Shown here: positions 1 to 11,025 of the stretch, piece by piece | How the letters are laid out: the number at the start of each line of letters is the position of its first letter | How positions within the stretch are numbered: position 1 is the stretch's first letter | Assembly: GCA_001574975.1 (NCBI GenBank) | Contig: KQ965742.1 | Coordinates: 501,696-565,695, forward strand | Source: Gonapodya prolifera JEL478 | Lineage: Eukaryota; Monoblepharomycota; Monoblepharidomycetes; Monoblepharidales; Gonapodyaceae | Length of the DNA stretch: 64,000 nt | Reading direction: 5' to 3' | The notes under the pieces: model-generated | Databases searched by the model: none | What the model saw: only the letters and a program-made list of their open reading frames with translations | What the model was told of the DNA's origin: nothing | Position numbers and translations under genes: made by a program

Positions 1-238
1 GCACAGTTAACTATACATTATTGTTGAAGGGTAACATGGGTGACGTTATGCGGTGGCTGCCTGGTTCGGTATGCGGAAGCTTTTTGGTTGGTCGGAACCT
101 AATCGCAGCACTCACACCAACACGATGGAGGCGATTCCCTCGGTTGCCATCAACCACGCACACGCACTCGTGAGCGTCTTGTCTTCTCCTGCGAAAACTG
201 CGATTCCGAACTCTCTCCCTCTCCCACTCCAGCTCGCA

Positions 239-3200
239 ATGTCGGCCAGCATCGGAACACCGGGAATCCTGGCGGGGGCTGCCTGTCTGGGATCCCTCTG
301 GGCGGACGCATCCTTCAACATCCTGCGCGATGCGAGGGCCGTGAGGTGCGTGGCGAGGAGGAGGGGTGGTGGGTGAAGCCGGTTGCTGATAACTATCCAT
401 GTCACCAGACGATCAAGATTCGCGCTCAACTACACCGCGACGAGGGCCACGGCGGGAAAGGGCAATTGTGCGGCGGCGTGGCTGGAAAGAGTCGACGAGT
501 GAGTCCGAATGGCCCTTGTTTCTGGTGGTGTCGGCCAATCTCACGGTGACTGCGGTGTGTGAACCACCAACGTTTTCAGACACCCCGACAAACTCGCCAT
601 CCGGAGTGAAGAGTTCCGCGAATGGTCCTACAAGCAGATGCGAAGTGTCGTCTTTGCGTTTGGCAATTTCCTCCTCGACGATGTTCAGCTCAAACAGGGG
701 GACACGTTGGCAATCATGTTCGAGGTGAGCAGTCCGAGCGGAGCGAGACACGAGGCCTAACCGCCGTAAAGCACTGACCGAGACTGGCGAGCGACGAAGG
801 CCGAACGACCGAGCTCGGGGTCTATGCGCGATACTGACCGCGGAGTCCGCCGGAGGCGAATTACCCCGCGGAGCTAACCCGAGGCCTATGTGCGATAGCG
901 CTGACCGAGGCGACTCTCCCGCGCGAAGCGTATTCCTCCGCCCGACGCGAAGCGGCTATTGTATTGTGCAAAGGGCGGAGCGCATATTCCTTCACGTTGC
1001 GCTACGAGCTACGACTCAATACTGAACTGCTACTCCCTCGCCAGAACTGCCCCGAAATCATATTCAGCTACTACGGATCCTTCGTCACGCGGGTCGTCAC
1101 GGCCCCGCTTAACACCAACATCCGCGGTGCCGCCTTGATCCACTGCGTCAAAGTGTCGCAGGCCAACGCGCTGGTTTTTGAGCCCACGTTCGCGGACGCG
1201 ATTAGGGAGATTCTGCCCGAGTTGAAAAAGCTCGGTGTGAAGCTCGTTATGTGGGATAACGGTACGTGCCAACCGCACGCCACTCTCAGACCAAAATTGG
1301 CAAGATAATCACATCGCATTATTACATCGCACGTCCGTTGTCCACCAAAGGCTGGCCAAAACTACCCGCTGGGAAATCGCAGCGGGAAGGCGTCGAGTTC
1401 GTGGACTTCACCGTGACCGAAACCTCGCTGCTAACCGCAACGCGTGCTCGCGATGCATCGTACCGACTTTCCAAGGTCGTCGCCGAAACAAAGGCGTCGG
1501 ATCCGGCGTTCATCATGTTTACTTCTGGGGTAAGTACCGTACAGCGATTTTGCCACCTTCTTCCCTCTGTCGCCAAATCGACCCACTGACAATGCAATCG
1601 CAATTGTGTCGACTTTGACTTTTAGACGACAGGAATGCCCAAAGCCGGGTACTCCCCGCACGCGCGCGGAACGGCCTACGCTGCGTCCACGGGCGGACTC
1701 ACGTACGTCACGCCCAAGCCGCACGACGTCATGATTGGGATCTTGCCGCTGAGCCATGCGACGTGTTGGTTGAGCATGCATGTGAGTCTTGGCTCGGTGG
1801 TGCACCTGCGGGTAGGGACCTCTTGCTGACCTACGCACTCGTGCGATTTTCAGGCCACGTTCGGACGCGGCGCGAGTTTCGTGCCCATACGGAAATTCTC
1901 AGCTAGTCGGTTCTGGAAACAAGTGACCGAATTAGGTGGCACTACGTTCTTTTACGGTATGTGCCTCGTGGCGATATGCACATGCCAGGATTCATCCACA
2001 TATCTCTTTCCTCCCGTCCCCCTAACCCCTGATCAGTCGGAGAAATCGCCCGAGTGAGTCACCTGCACAGCACCATTATCCCTTCTGTCATGATTTGACA
2101 CAACTTCTTTCTTTCATTCATTTCGCAGTACCTCCTGGCGCAACCGCCCGGACCCTACGACCGCGCACACGAGGTGCGCAGAGTGACGGGGAACGGCATG
2201 CGTGGGGATGTGTTCAAGTGCGTTGGAGGTATCGGTCGAGCTCGACAGAGCCCGGATCTAAACAGTCCCTTCACATCTCGTCCCTTCCTTTCAACTCCCC
2301 CNCCCTTAACCCCGCCCCTTCAAGGCAATTCTACGACCGATACGGCATCTCCGAGCTTCTCGAAATGTACGCTGCGTCGGACGGCACGTCCGTCATCTAC
2401 AACCACTACCTGGGCGGTGTGAGCGGGATCGGGTCCATCGGGCGTCGTGGGCCCTTGGCGACGTGGATGCAGAACGGGCCTTACCTTGTCCGAGTGGACG
2501 AGCTGACCGAGGAGCCGCTGAGAGGGGGGGATGGGCTATGCGTGCGTGCGAAGCCGGGAGAGGCGGGAGAGTGTGTTGGACCGGTGCGTTGTTTTCACTC
2601 GGCGATGGTTTGGAGTTGAGTTGACACGAGAGGCACCATCAGTTTGTTCCGGGGGCGTTCCAATATCGGAATAATGCAGCAGCGACAGAGGTAACAATTG
2701 CTGTCGGTACCGTAAAGTCACTTGCGCTCACGAGCTTTCACACATGATTTGGTAGAAAAAAATACTTCGGAATGTCTTCAAGAAAGGGGACGCATATTGG
2801 CGCATGGGTGATCTCCTCAAGATGGACTCAGACTACTACTATTATTTCGGTGAGACCGTGTGCGTTGGTGGTTTCGTGGGATGAGCTGACATGTAAACTG
2901 TTTTGCAGTTGACAGACTGGGTGACAGTGAGAAGAGATTATCTGGGGTACTTTCAGGGTGGACAACATTGAACTAAACTTCTTTTTCGTTTTGATCTTTG
3001 TCCTGATTCTCCTGGACACTTAAAGCCTTCCGATGGTGAGCTGAGCAGCAGATGCGTTTGACACCCCAAAGAGCAACTAACGAGCAATCATCTCGTCACT
3101 AGGAAGTCCGAGAATGTTTCCACGTTCGAAGTAGGCAATCTGTTGGGAGAACATCCCGCTGTTCAGGAAGCAAACGTCTACGGCGTGCAAGGTCTGTGTC

Positions 3201-3702
3201 AGCGACGGAACACATTGCACGTGCTAGAATCTCACACATGTGCTGCAGTTCCTAATCATATCGGGCGGGCGGGTATGGCTGTTGTCGTTCTGCAACCCGA
3301 GTTTCAGAAACTTCCGCGAGACCAAGAGCAAGAGCTGATGAAGGAGCTCGGCCGGCATGCTCTCAAGGTTATGCCTCGATGTACGTGTTTCCCACGATTA
3401 CACGTTGCACTCGCGTCAGACTGAATGAGCTCAATACTCACCCATTCAAGACGCCGTCCCGATTTTCATACGACTGGCCCCGGGAGTCGAATTGACGGCA
3501 TCTATGAAGCACCGGAAAGTGGAGTACCAGAAGGAAGGGTACGCCACGGCTGATTACTGGATGCAACCTGGCAGGTTGGTTTGTTTGTTGATATTATTTG
3601 GAAAGGGTGCTTGAGCTGACGCGAATCCCTCACAGTGATATTTATGTACCGTTCGGAAACGCTGATAGAGTAAATTTAGATGGTGGCAGAGCGAGACTGT
3701 GA
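239..3702 (+). CDS. FATP/very-long-chain acyl-CoA synthetase with ARL C-terminus
   Basis: ATP-dependent ligase that should activate long or very long fatty acids to acyl-CoA (FATP/Fat1 branch of the ANL superfamily). I read 18 exons: 239-345, 409-498, 580-724, 1045-1261, 1351-1529, 1626-1781, 1854-1956, 2037-2053, 2129-2217, 2325-2583, 2643-2690, 2756-2849, 2909-2926, 3026-3035, 3103-3191, 3249-3380, 3451-3574, 3636-3702. They sum to 1944 nt (647 aa) with all phases agreeing. The AMP-binding P-loop TSGTTGMPKA spans the exon 5/6 junction near residue 245. Family motifs VGEIARYLLAQPP and DRLGDTFRWKSENVST follow. The N-terminus is hydrophobic. The last residues GGRARL end in a PTS1-like ARL, so a peroxisomal site is inferred. 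The start is the first ATG giving the family N-terminus. Three exons are only 10, 17 and 18 nt. Family certain, substrate not. Confidence 0.9.
725..1044 (+). repeat. Introner-like GC-rich repeat filling intron 3 of the first acyl-CoA synthetase gene
   Basis: This intron is 320 nt, while the other introns of the gene are about 55-110 nt. It carries three degenerate copies of a 64-65 nt unit starting near 752, 817 and 881. Shared motifs are GAGGCCTA, GCGATAGCGCTGACCGAG and AGTCCGCCGGAGGCGA. The same motifs recur in the introns at 29334-29546 and 63505-63890, in the same orientation relative to the host gene. The repeat begins about 15 nt after the GTGAGC donor with a GGAGCGAGAC box shared by all three. 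No open reading frame or transposase is seen in it. Confidence 0.75.
2302..2302. other. Single ambiguous base (N) in the assembly
   Basis: One N lies in a C-rich tract of the intron between exons 9 and 10 of the first acyl-CoA synthetase gene. It does not touch coding sequence. Confidence 0.95.
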
Positions 3703-3806
3703 TGAAACTACTTCTTGAAACTACTTTCGGCGAATAATGAAGTCGGTCTCGCTTTCCTATTGTTCTCACCTTTTGCACCCAGGAGTTCGACTTCTCTCCA
3801 TCCAGA

Positions 3807-4993
3807 ATGCATGCGCTCGTGCGAAGCGTCTCCAACTCCCACCGATCGCGAGCAATGCCGTGTCCTATCTCGTTTTGGGCGCGTTTGTTGCCCCGCGAAA
3901 ATCCTTCATTGTCACCACGGCAATCCAAATCGTTTTCCAATCGTCCGTCTCAATCAATAACGCAACCACATCCTTCAACCCTGACCAGCCTGCGTGAAAT
4001 CGTCGTCCGTCACACTTACCCGACTCGGAAAACCCACCTTACACCAGAGATCACGCTGCACCTGGGGACACCGCCAAGTCCCATGTTCGGATGGTCCGAG
4101 GAGGAAACAAAAGCAAACCTTTCAGAGGAAGACGCGTTTTGGGCATTTTATTGGGCTGGCGGACAGGCTCTGGCACGATTCTTGCTCCGACCAACAGCGT
4201 ACGACCGCTTTCTCTGCCGGGGTCGGGTCGTAGTGGACATTGGCTGTGGTGCCGGCGCTTCATCCATCGCTGCTCGTGAGTAGACGCCGACTTTCTTCAC
4301 CAACTTCATCAACACAATGAAGGCCCACGCAGTTTTGCGAGGTGCACGCATGGTCGTTGGGAACGACCTGTCCCACTCTCGCTCGCCGCGATGACCGTCA
4401 ATATCGATGCTACGCTTCGCTCTACCAGGGTAAATTCTGAGGAATTGGCTGATGAGGGAAGACTGGTCCTCGCCCTAGGAGATTTTATCGAGTTGCACGA
4501 ACACCGCCGAAATAGCGGCCAAGGATCGGGCTTTGGAGTCCTCACAGACACTTACCTCACACCCTACGTTTTGGAAGAGATTGCGCCGCTCGTTGCACCA
4601 AGATACAGGCCAGGCCTTATCGTGCTCGGTGATATCTTTTACTCGGATGCCGCGTGGTCGCGCCGCCTGTATCAATTCTTGAGAGACCACGTTGATTCAG
4701 GCATGTGGGACGTACTTGTTGGCGAGGTTGGTCGAGGTGGATGGCAGTCCCTGAGTGGGGAGACCTGGCCAGAATATTGGGACAAGAAGGAGGACGGTGT
4801 TGACCTGGCGGCGGAGTTTACCCTTGTGGAAGAAGTAGACCTAACCGTTTCCACGACACCACGCCCCCTTCCAACAATGCTGTCACGGGACACGGCTTCC
4901 ATCGAAACGGGAAAGCGGGAGGTTGTGGAAAGCATCAAAGTTGTTGAAGGGGACTTATGGAAAGTGGGAAAGATCTGGGCACTGAGACGATAG
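3807..4993 (+). CDS. ETFBKMT: ETFB lysine methyltransferase-like protein (METTL20 family), frame apparently shifted
   Basis: Seven-beta-strand SAM methyltransferase of the METTL20 type, which methylates lysines of electron transfer flavoprotein beta in mitochondria. The Arg/Ser-rich N-terminus of about 60 residues fits a mitochondrial presequence. After it come FWAFYWAGGQALARFLL, the SAM motif VVDIGCGAGASSIAA, and, after an intron at 4276-4332, GARMVVGNDL. The homologous continuation LSLAAMTVNIDATLR and IVLGDIFYSD to the stop at 4993 is in a different frame. Exon 2 read straight on would stop at 4395, just after the SAM domain begins. The break lies between about 4365 and 4380 and equals one missing base (or two extra). 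It is either an assembly indel or a real lesion. The gene follows the acyl-CoA synthetase closely on the same strand. Family call is strong, integrity is not. Confidence 0.75.
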
Positions 4994-5170
4994 CGCGAGC
5001 CACAGGTGGACAGTAGAGTGTTGGCGATTGCTTGGCCCCCTCACCCAAAGAGTTCTGCAATGAGGTCAGATCCAATAAACCACAACGTGACAGTTCTGAC
5101 GACGTTTCGTGTGCAGAAAATTTATTATGTTCGTGAAACAAATGAAATGATTTATACTATGTACCCATAT

Positions 5171-7845
5171 TCACATCCACCCCCTGGACGTTCCACCTTG
5201 TGCGTAAAACCGATCACCCCAGCCACCCCTGTCACCGAACTCCACAAGCACATCCCTCGCAGTAGGACGCAACGAAGGGTTGCGAGCCATGAGTCTGCGA
5301 ATGAGGCGCTTCAGCTCTGGTGTCACGCGAGGCGGAAGGTCGGCAGGGAGGTTGGAAGGTCGGGGCGAATGGTCGTCCGGAAAAGACACACTAGGGGGAA
5401 TGCATCAATGGCACGTTGATCAACCGAATGGTCATTTTACACTTACCCGCCGTAGCCTTCTACCTCCCGCCTCAGGGCATCCACATCCTCGTACTCCTTC
5501 CACGGCAGCCTTGCATAGCACATGTAATAAAGAACGACACCCATACTCCACATATCGCTTCTCGCGTCCCCACCGGAACCACCGGGTACGATCGCCTCTG
5601 GTGCACAGAATTCGAGAGTACCCGTTGCACCCGTGTGTATCCGGTCGTTCCCGACATGTGCAAGATTGATCACCTCACACTCGCCAAAGTCGGACAATAG
5701 AACCCTGGGCAATTCATCGGGATCCATCGACAACCCTGAAGCACCCGCCCATCCTGCTGGTGGCCCAAGCTCCACGATGCCTCTTGGTCCGTAGTGCAAA
5801 AGCAGGTTCGGGGGTTTCACGTCTCGATGCACAACACCACATGCGTGGAGATGAGCAAGTCCAGAGCAGGCATCGAGCAACAAATGCCAAATCTGTCGCT
5901 CTGTTAGGTATCGCACACGCCTTCCAGTGCTAGGATCGATGCCCACACCACCGTACCAAAACGCTGGTCGAGGGTCCGAAGCGGGTGAGGCGATCAGTCG
6001 TGAGGGTCTGCGGGGCCGAGGGGGCCGAGGGGTGTCTGAGGATTCCATTTGGACGTAATCTTCCAAATTGGAAGCATTCGCCAATTCCATGAGGATAAAA
6101 AGAACAGGTATTGGAGGGCCTACATATAAAATGGAAAGGTGTTCTGAATACAGATCTGCAACACATCACATCACAAATGGGTAACTTACCGAACGGGGTA
6201 AGTTGGTATTGTTCTAGCCATGCGTGTTTGTACTCAATAATGTTGGGATGCCTGTGCTCAGGGTGATGGGTCAAACCCATTACAGAGATCAACAAAATTC
6301 TGGGACGTACCTCAATCTTTCCAACATTTTCACCTCCTTTAAAACGCTAACTAACCATCTGTGGCTCTCACCGACAGCACACAGTTTGATAGCGTATCTA
6401 CCCAGGACTTCGCCATCAAGGACGTGGTCACACAGGTGTACAGAGCCGCCACGACCACGCCCAAGTTTCCGTAGCTGCACAAAGAACCGATGGTAGTATC
6501 CAGTATTGAAGAGGTGTGGAGACAACCCGGGTGTGCCATTAGGCTTTGCGTGAGGAGATTCTCGGAAAGGATGGTGCAACGGCGCATATTGTGACTGATG
6601 CCAAATGAGGGAACTATCATGACTCTCGGGGGGAGGTGAAGGTGAAGATCGCGGACTCGTAACGGCGTAGGGCACAGTAAGCGGATCCCCCGGTGTCACT
6701 GCTTCAATTGGCTCTGTTTCCACTTCTGCACTGATTTCTTCCCAACGGCCAGCTGGAGCCGGGGAGGGTGAGTGACCGGGGATTACATGAAACGATGGCG
6801 ATTCATGAGACGTCCTGTGGTTTGAGTTGACATATAATCGGGTGCTAAACAAAGGTCCAAAACTGACCTGGCATGCTCCAACAATCTGAAATAATTGCGA
6901 TTCACGAATTCACCACCACCATCGTCTCCCAACGCGTCCGGTTCCAATGTCTGCTGTTCGGCGTAGCCCTCTACATTTCTTTCATCTCCGGCAGCCCCAC
7001 TTATTGTGTGACGCCGCGGGCGATTGGCGCGAACGGGCTCCCGCACAACACGTTTCTCCGCCAGAGGCGCGTAGCGGGGACCAACGTCATCAAGCGTCCC
7101 AGTCGTAAGCAACGTCTCTTCTGCAGGAAGAGGCTGTCGACAGGTGGGACAGAGACGGGAGAGACAGTTTGCTGGTCCATTTGTTGGTGAATATGGATCA
7201 TCCGGGAAGGGCGTAGGATTGGTGGGACCGTTGGCGCTATGTGTGTGATGCGGAGCATGCTCCAGGGAGACACCGGAAGTTGCTGACGTCGACGATGACC
7301 GGGAAGAAGGGCGAGCTGGGTGGTGGTCCTGATGATAGGAATCAATTAAACTGCCACGTATGCAAAGATCTCGGAGCTCTAGAGAAAACTAGATGGCCAA
7401 ACTCGTGAGATTGACTACCCGCTTGAGATATACCGACCATAAGGTCCCCGTTGTCATCTCCAGAGGGTGGTAGGAGAAGGTTGCGAGACCGACTCGGACT
7501 CCGCGGCAGCGCCAGCTGCGGGAACTGTCCAAGTCTTTGAACGTGAAGGGCGTTTGTAGGAGGATGGAATAAAACCACCTGGTACTTGTTTCGAAGAACG
7601 ACCTGCCAGCTCGATGATGGTGATATCAACACTGGGGAGGAGGAAGAACGTCCATTTCCAGGTAGCTCTGCCAAAGCAGACGGGACAAATGGATCTGGAT
7701 GCCCGTTGGCGCCATAGGTTCGTGGAAAGCCTCGAAAATCGAAATCGGAAACTGGAGCTATTCCTCCTCCATCGAGCTCTCCCATGGCGGCATCATCAGG
7801 TAAAGTTGAAGGTGGCGAGGCGTGTTCAAAGCTATAATTGCTCAT
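5171..7845 (-). CDS. IKS1: Iks1-type serine/threonine protein kinase
   Basis: Fungal Iks1-family kinase. The N-terminal half has the family element WQVVLRNKYQVVLFHP, then a Cys pair in CPTCRQPL (near 7130-7150) and the diagnostic NRNYFRLLE. The kinase domain follows: glycine loop LGRGRGGSV, lysine in RYAIKLC, HPNIIEYKHAWLEQYQLTPF, catalytic loop HRDVKPPNL, SDFGECE, APEAIV and the subdomain XI element MARNPSLRPTARD. At least five introns are needed; clear ones are near 5390-5442 and 6190-6290. I chose the ATG at 7843-7845, since the frame above it opens only with a non-ATG codon. The exact first intron border near 7450 is unclear. Known targets of the family are few, so its role here is unassigned. 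It is followed on the same strand, upstream, by the DALRD3-like gene. Confidence 0.85.
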
Positions 7846-7986
7846 CGATGGAGCATGAGTGTGGGTTGAAATGATCCTTCGCAAAAGGGGTGAAACCAGT
7901 CATTTCATTTCACCAACACCGAAGTTGACAAATCAATTAATTACGCTCCTGACGATGTAAATAATGCCACGGCGATCGCGTTCGTT

Positions 7987-10138
7987 TCACATTCTTTTCA
8001 CGGCCGTCCAACCAACTCCTGAGAGCCCCCCTTCTATTCCCCTTCGACCCCATTCAAGGAGCCAACCGCGAGTCCGTTTCACGCTCTCTTTCATTCCTTT
8101 CACCCGATAGCTTCCAGCCATTGATGCTGCAAGCTTCGCAGTGTGTACCAAGTGCGACATTAATGGAACTGGCTCGAAGTTCGACTGAGTTCCATTGAGC
8201 ACAGATGGTAAGATCATCAAAGCGAGGAGATATTGCGGGAAGGTCGAGACTAGGGGTGGAAGAAGTTGAGAGGGATCGAAGAGAGAATCTGAGGATGGGC
8301 TGGTGAGGGAAGAGTCCAGCGAAGAATGACTGACAATGCTGTGAACAAAAGCCACATAATCAAGTTATATCTTTTGTGATGCCCTCTTTCGCGTCTACGC
8401 ACCTCTCCAATCTTGCATGTGCGTACTGCAAGTAAACCCCTACGTTCCTTTCCATATCCCTCAGGGCACCTTGGGGTACTCCGTCGTCAAAAAGACCTCC
8501 ACAGGCCGTCCAGCGCCATATGGGACCCTTTGTTCGTCGAGCCGTCAGATCTTGCGCAGAGAGGGCAGCAACGGCGACTGCAAGTGCGTCGACGTCAGAT
8601 GCGTGGCCACTCTGAGTTTCATCCGGGAAAACGTCGCCATTTTCTTCTCGATCTCCCCAACGCTCTTGCAAAGTTGAGCGAGCTCTTCGCTGGGCAAAGT
8701 CAATCACTCGTCTGAGAGGGAGGAATCCCGCGGTAACTTCACTCTCTGCATCCCGCTTTTCAATTGCACACGCTTCCAGCACACATTCTGGAATATCTAT
8801 GGCGGGAGGAAGCAAGGCATCTTCGAATCCAACATATCTCACTGGTGGTGTAGACGAAACGCCAGATGATCTCAGAGCTCTTTCGAGCAATGTTACGTGG
8901 TGCTGTAGCCTCGTCGAGGTCACCAAAAGGATCTCGGAAACAACAGGAGTTTCACCATTCCCACTGGAATCCCAGCGAGAAAGAAACTCCCCTTGGGCAC
9001 CCACGAGCGCAGAAAGGTCATGTCCAAACCGAGTAAGGGCGTGAGACTCATCGAACAGACGCAGAACATCTGGCTTCTGTGCAGGATCCAGCTGTACTGT
9101 GACAGATTCCTGATTGAGGGAAGAGAACACCGAAGTAGCAGCATCGGTCCCAGGTCGTGGCGACGCCAACAAACGAAGGTTTAAAAGGTTACATGTAGAG
9201 AGCATATCGCGATAGCTGTCCGCGTACGCTTCATTAGACACGTTCGAGTCTTCAGCCGTGGAGGTTAGCTTCTTGGCCGAGTGTCGAACCTCGACCAATG
9301 AAGGGTCGGAGAACGACGACCTCGATCTGTCATCGTCCTCGTCTCCATCAAAGTCGCGAAGAGAGCCCCTTACATGCCACTCCATCGCAAAAACGGCTTT
9401 TCCTTGCACCCTCGCGCAAATAGATTGGACAAAAGCCGCCAGTATGATGGTGCGGAGGTCCTTCAACTGCAGTCGGCGTTCTCGAGGATCAGGAAGTGCT
9501 ACAAGAACCAATGTCACAGGGTATGTTGGCACAGGTGGTTGCTTCGTGATGGGAGCCGGCGAGGTAAGGAATGTTTGCCGTAGGAAGTGAGAAAGGGAGA
9601 TACCAAAGTACATATGGACGTTCACGAGGTTAACAGAGGTGACAACGACACCATCGGCATGGACCTTAGGGAGTGAGGATGGGGATTTGTTGAAACGAGA
9701 AAAACGACCACCAGTCTTCACCTCGGCGACCAGATCGTCTGCGAAGGACTTCCAAGGTGGCTCCGCGCCGTTGCTCCTCCCAATCTTTCCGCAATTCGTC
9801 CGAGCGGCATGTTCGAAAACGTCTCCACCTGCATCGGTTCCTTCCCCATCCGAGCTCGAGGCAGTACCAGCATTATGTTTCACTGTTCGAACGAGCGGCC
9901 ACACGGCGGGCACCGCTATGCGCACAGTAATGACGCTCGTGTTGCGATCGACGGGAAGACGCCGATTGCGGTCCGCGGTTGTTTGGGTTTTCAAGTTTAT
10001 GCTTGGGGTGAAGGATGGCGGAGGGATCTCGACGAGAGCGGCAATCTTGGGTCCGACGTCTCCTGGCGTTGATTCGACAAGACGTCTGAGAGCGGGGAGG
10101 AGGAGTTCATGAGCTACGTGCTGAAAGTAGAAATCCAT
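7987..10138 (-). CDS. DALR anticodon-binding domain protein, DALRD3-like
   Basis: Two exons, 10138-8403 and 8338-7987, give a 695-residue protein with the single 64-nt intron in phase 2. The splice rebuilds the DALR signature YLQYAHARLESI, typical of arginyl-tRNA synthetase C-termini. The end of the protein (EPVPLMSHLVHTAKLAASMA) matches the last helices of that fold. There is no HIGH or KMSKS catalytic motif, so it is not an active synthetase. In animals DALRD3 pairs with METTL2 for 3-methylcytidine in arginine tRNAs; a similar tRNA-binding role is inferred here. The first 450 residues are poorly conserved and rich in Ser, Asp and Glu. Family call moderate, orthology uncertain. Confidence 0.6.
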
Positions 10139-10320
10139 TTGCCATGATTAGATTTGCACTCCATCACGACTCTGCTTTGATCTTGCCCTTCTCGATTAAC
10201 CGTTGAATACACTCCAACATATTTACAAGTGGGAAAGTGCTGTAACTGTTTTCATATGCATTGAATTGTTCGTTCTATGGAGCCACCAAAACCACAGCTC
10301 TCATGACAAAGACCTAAAGC

Positions 10321-10906
10321 TCAGCCAAAGTGATAGTCCCATGTCCTGGGTCCGTAGACGAAAAGATTGCACCAAACAATACCGGTAAGGGCCAATGGAC
10401 GTGGTTGGCGAGCTTTGAGGGCCGGGTAGAGGTTGAGAAGCGTGAAGAGTGAAGACCATGCTAAATCGAGGCGTCGATGTACAGTTGAGAAAGCGTTCAC
10501 CCCGACTTCGACTCACCCATGACCATCGAAGCTCCATTACTCGTATCTCCTCGGTGCATTACAACTCCCCCGAGTGCAAACGTCACACCAAACCAAAATG
10601 ATGGGAGAAACCCAAGTGCTTGGGTTGGAGGCGGGCGAATAGGAGAAAGCTCTGAAGTAGCATTGGCGATTGCTTGTGAATCAAAGCAGAATTCCATAAG
10701 GAGAGACTTCAGACAATAGAAGAAAAGGGATATGAGCACATAAAGAAGAGCTCACAGGCAACTGCCGCAATATAGGCTGGGACAGGTGAAGCAGACAAGT
10801 CCTTTGAACCACGCGGGAACCAGCTGGACACAGGGATCCAATCGTTCGTTGGTGAATTCGCGGATTTTGTTGGGAGCGCAGATTGATGAGAATTTGTCGA
10901 AGTCAT
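10321..10906 (-). CDS. Small predicted membrane protein, unknown function
   Basis: I see a three-exon reading. Exon 1 (10906-10756) starts MTSTNSHQSALPTKS and ends in the hydrophobic VPAYIAAVA. Exon 2 gives FLPSFWFGVTFALGGVVMHRG and exon 3 gives LTLLNLYPALKARQ followed by GPRTWDYHFG and a stop at 10323-10321. Phases agree if the first acceptor is TTCACAAG. Two or three hydrophobic segments suggest a small integral membrane protein. I do not recognise the family. Its start is 119 bp from the divergent alpha/beta hydrolase gene, so the two may share a promoter. Confidence 0.5.
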
Positions 10907-11025
10907 TTGAGGGCGAAAACGTGTTTGACCTCAGTACCCGTGGCCCCGTTCAACGATACCTTCAAACACGTTGTTTCGGCGTAACTTATAAGCGTAAGGG
11001 GTGCACTACGCAGAGTGGTCGAAGC

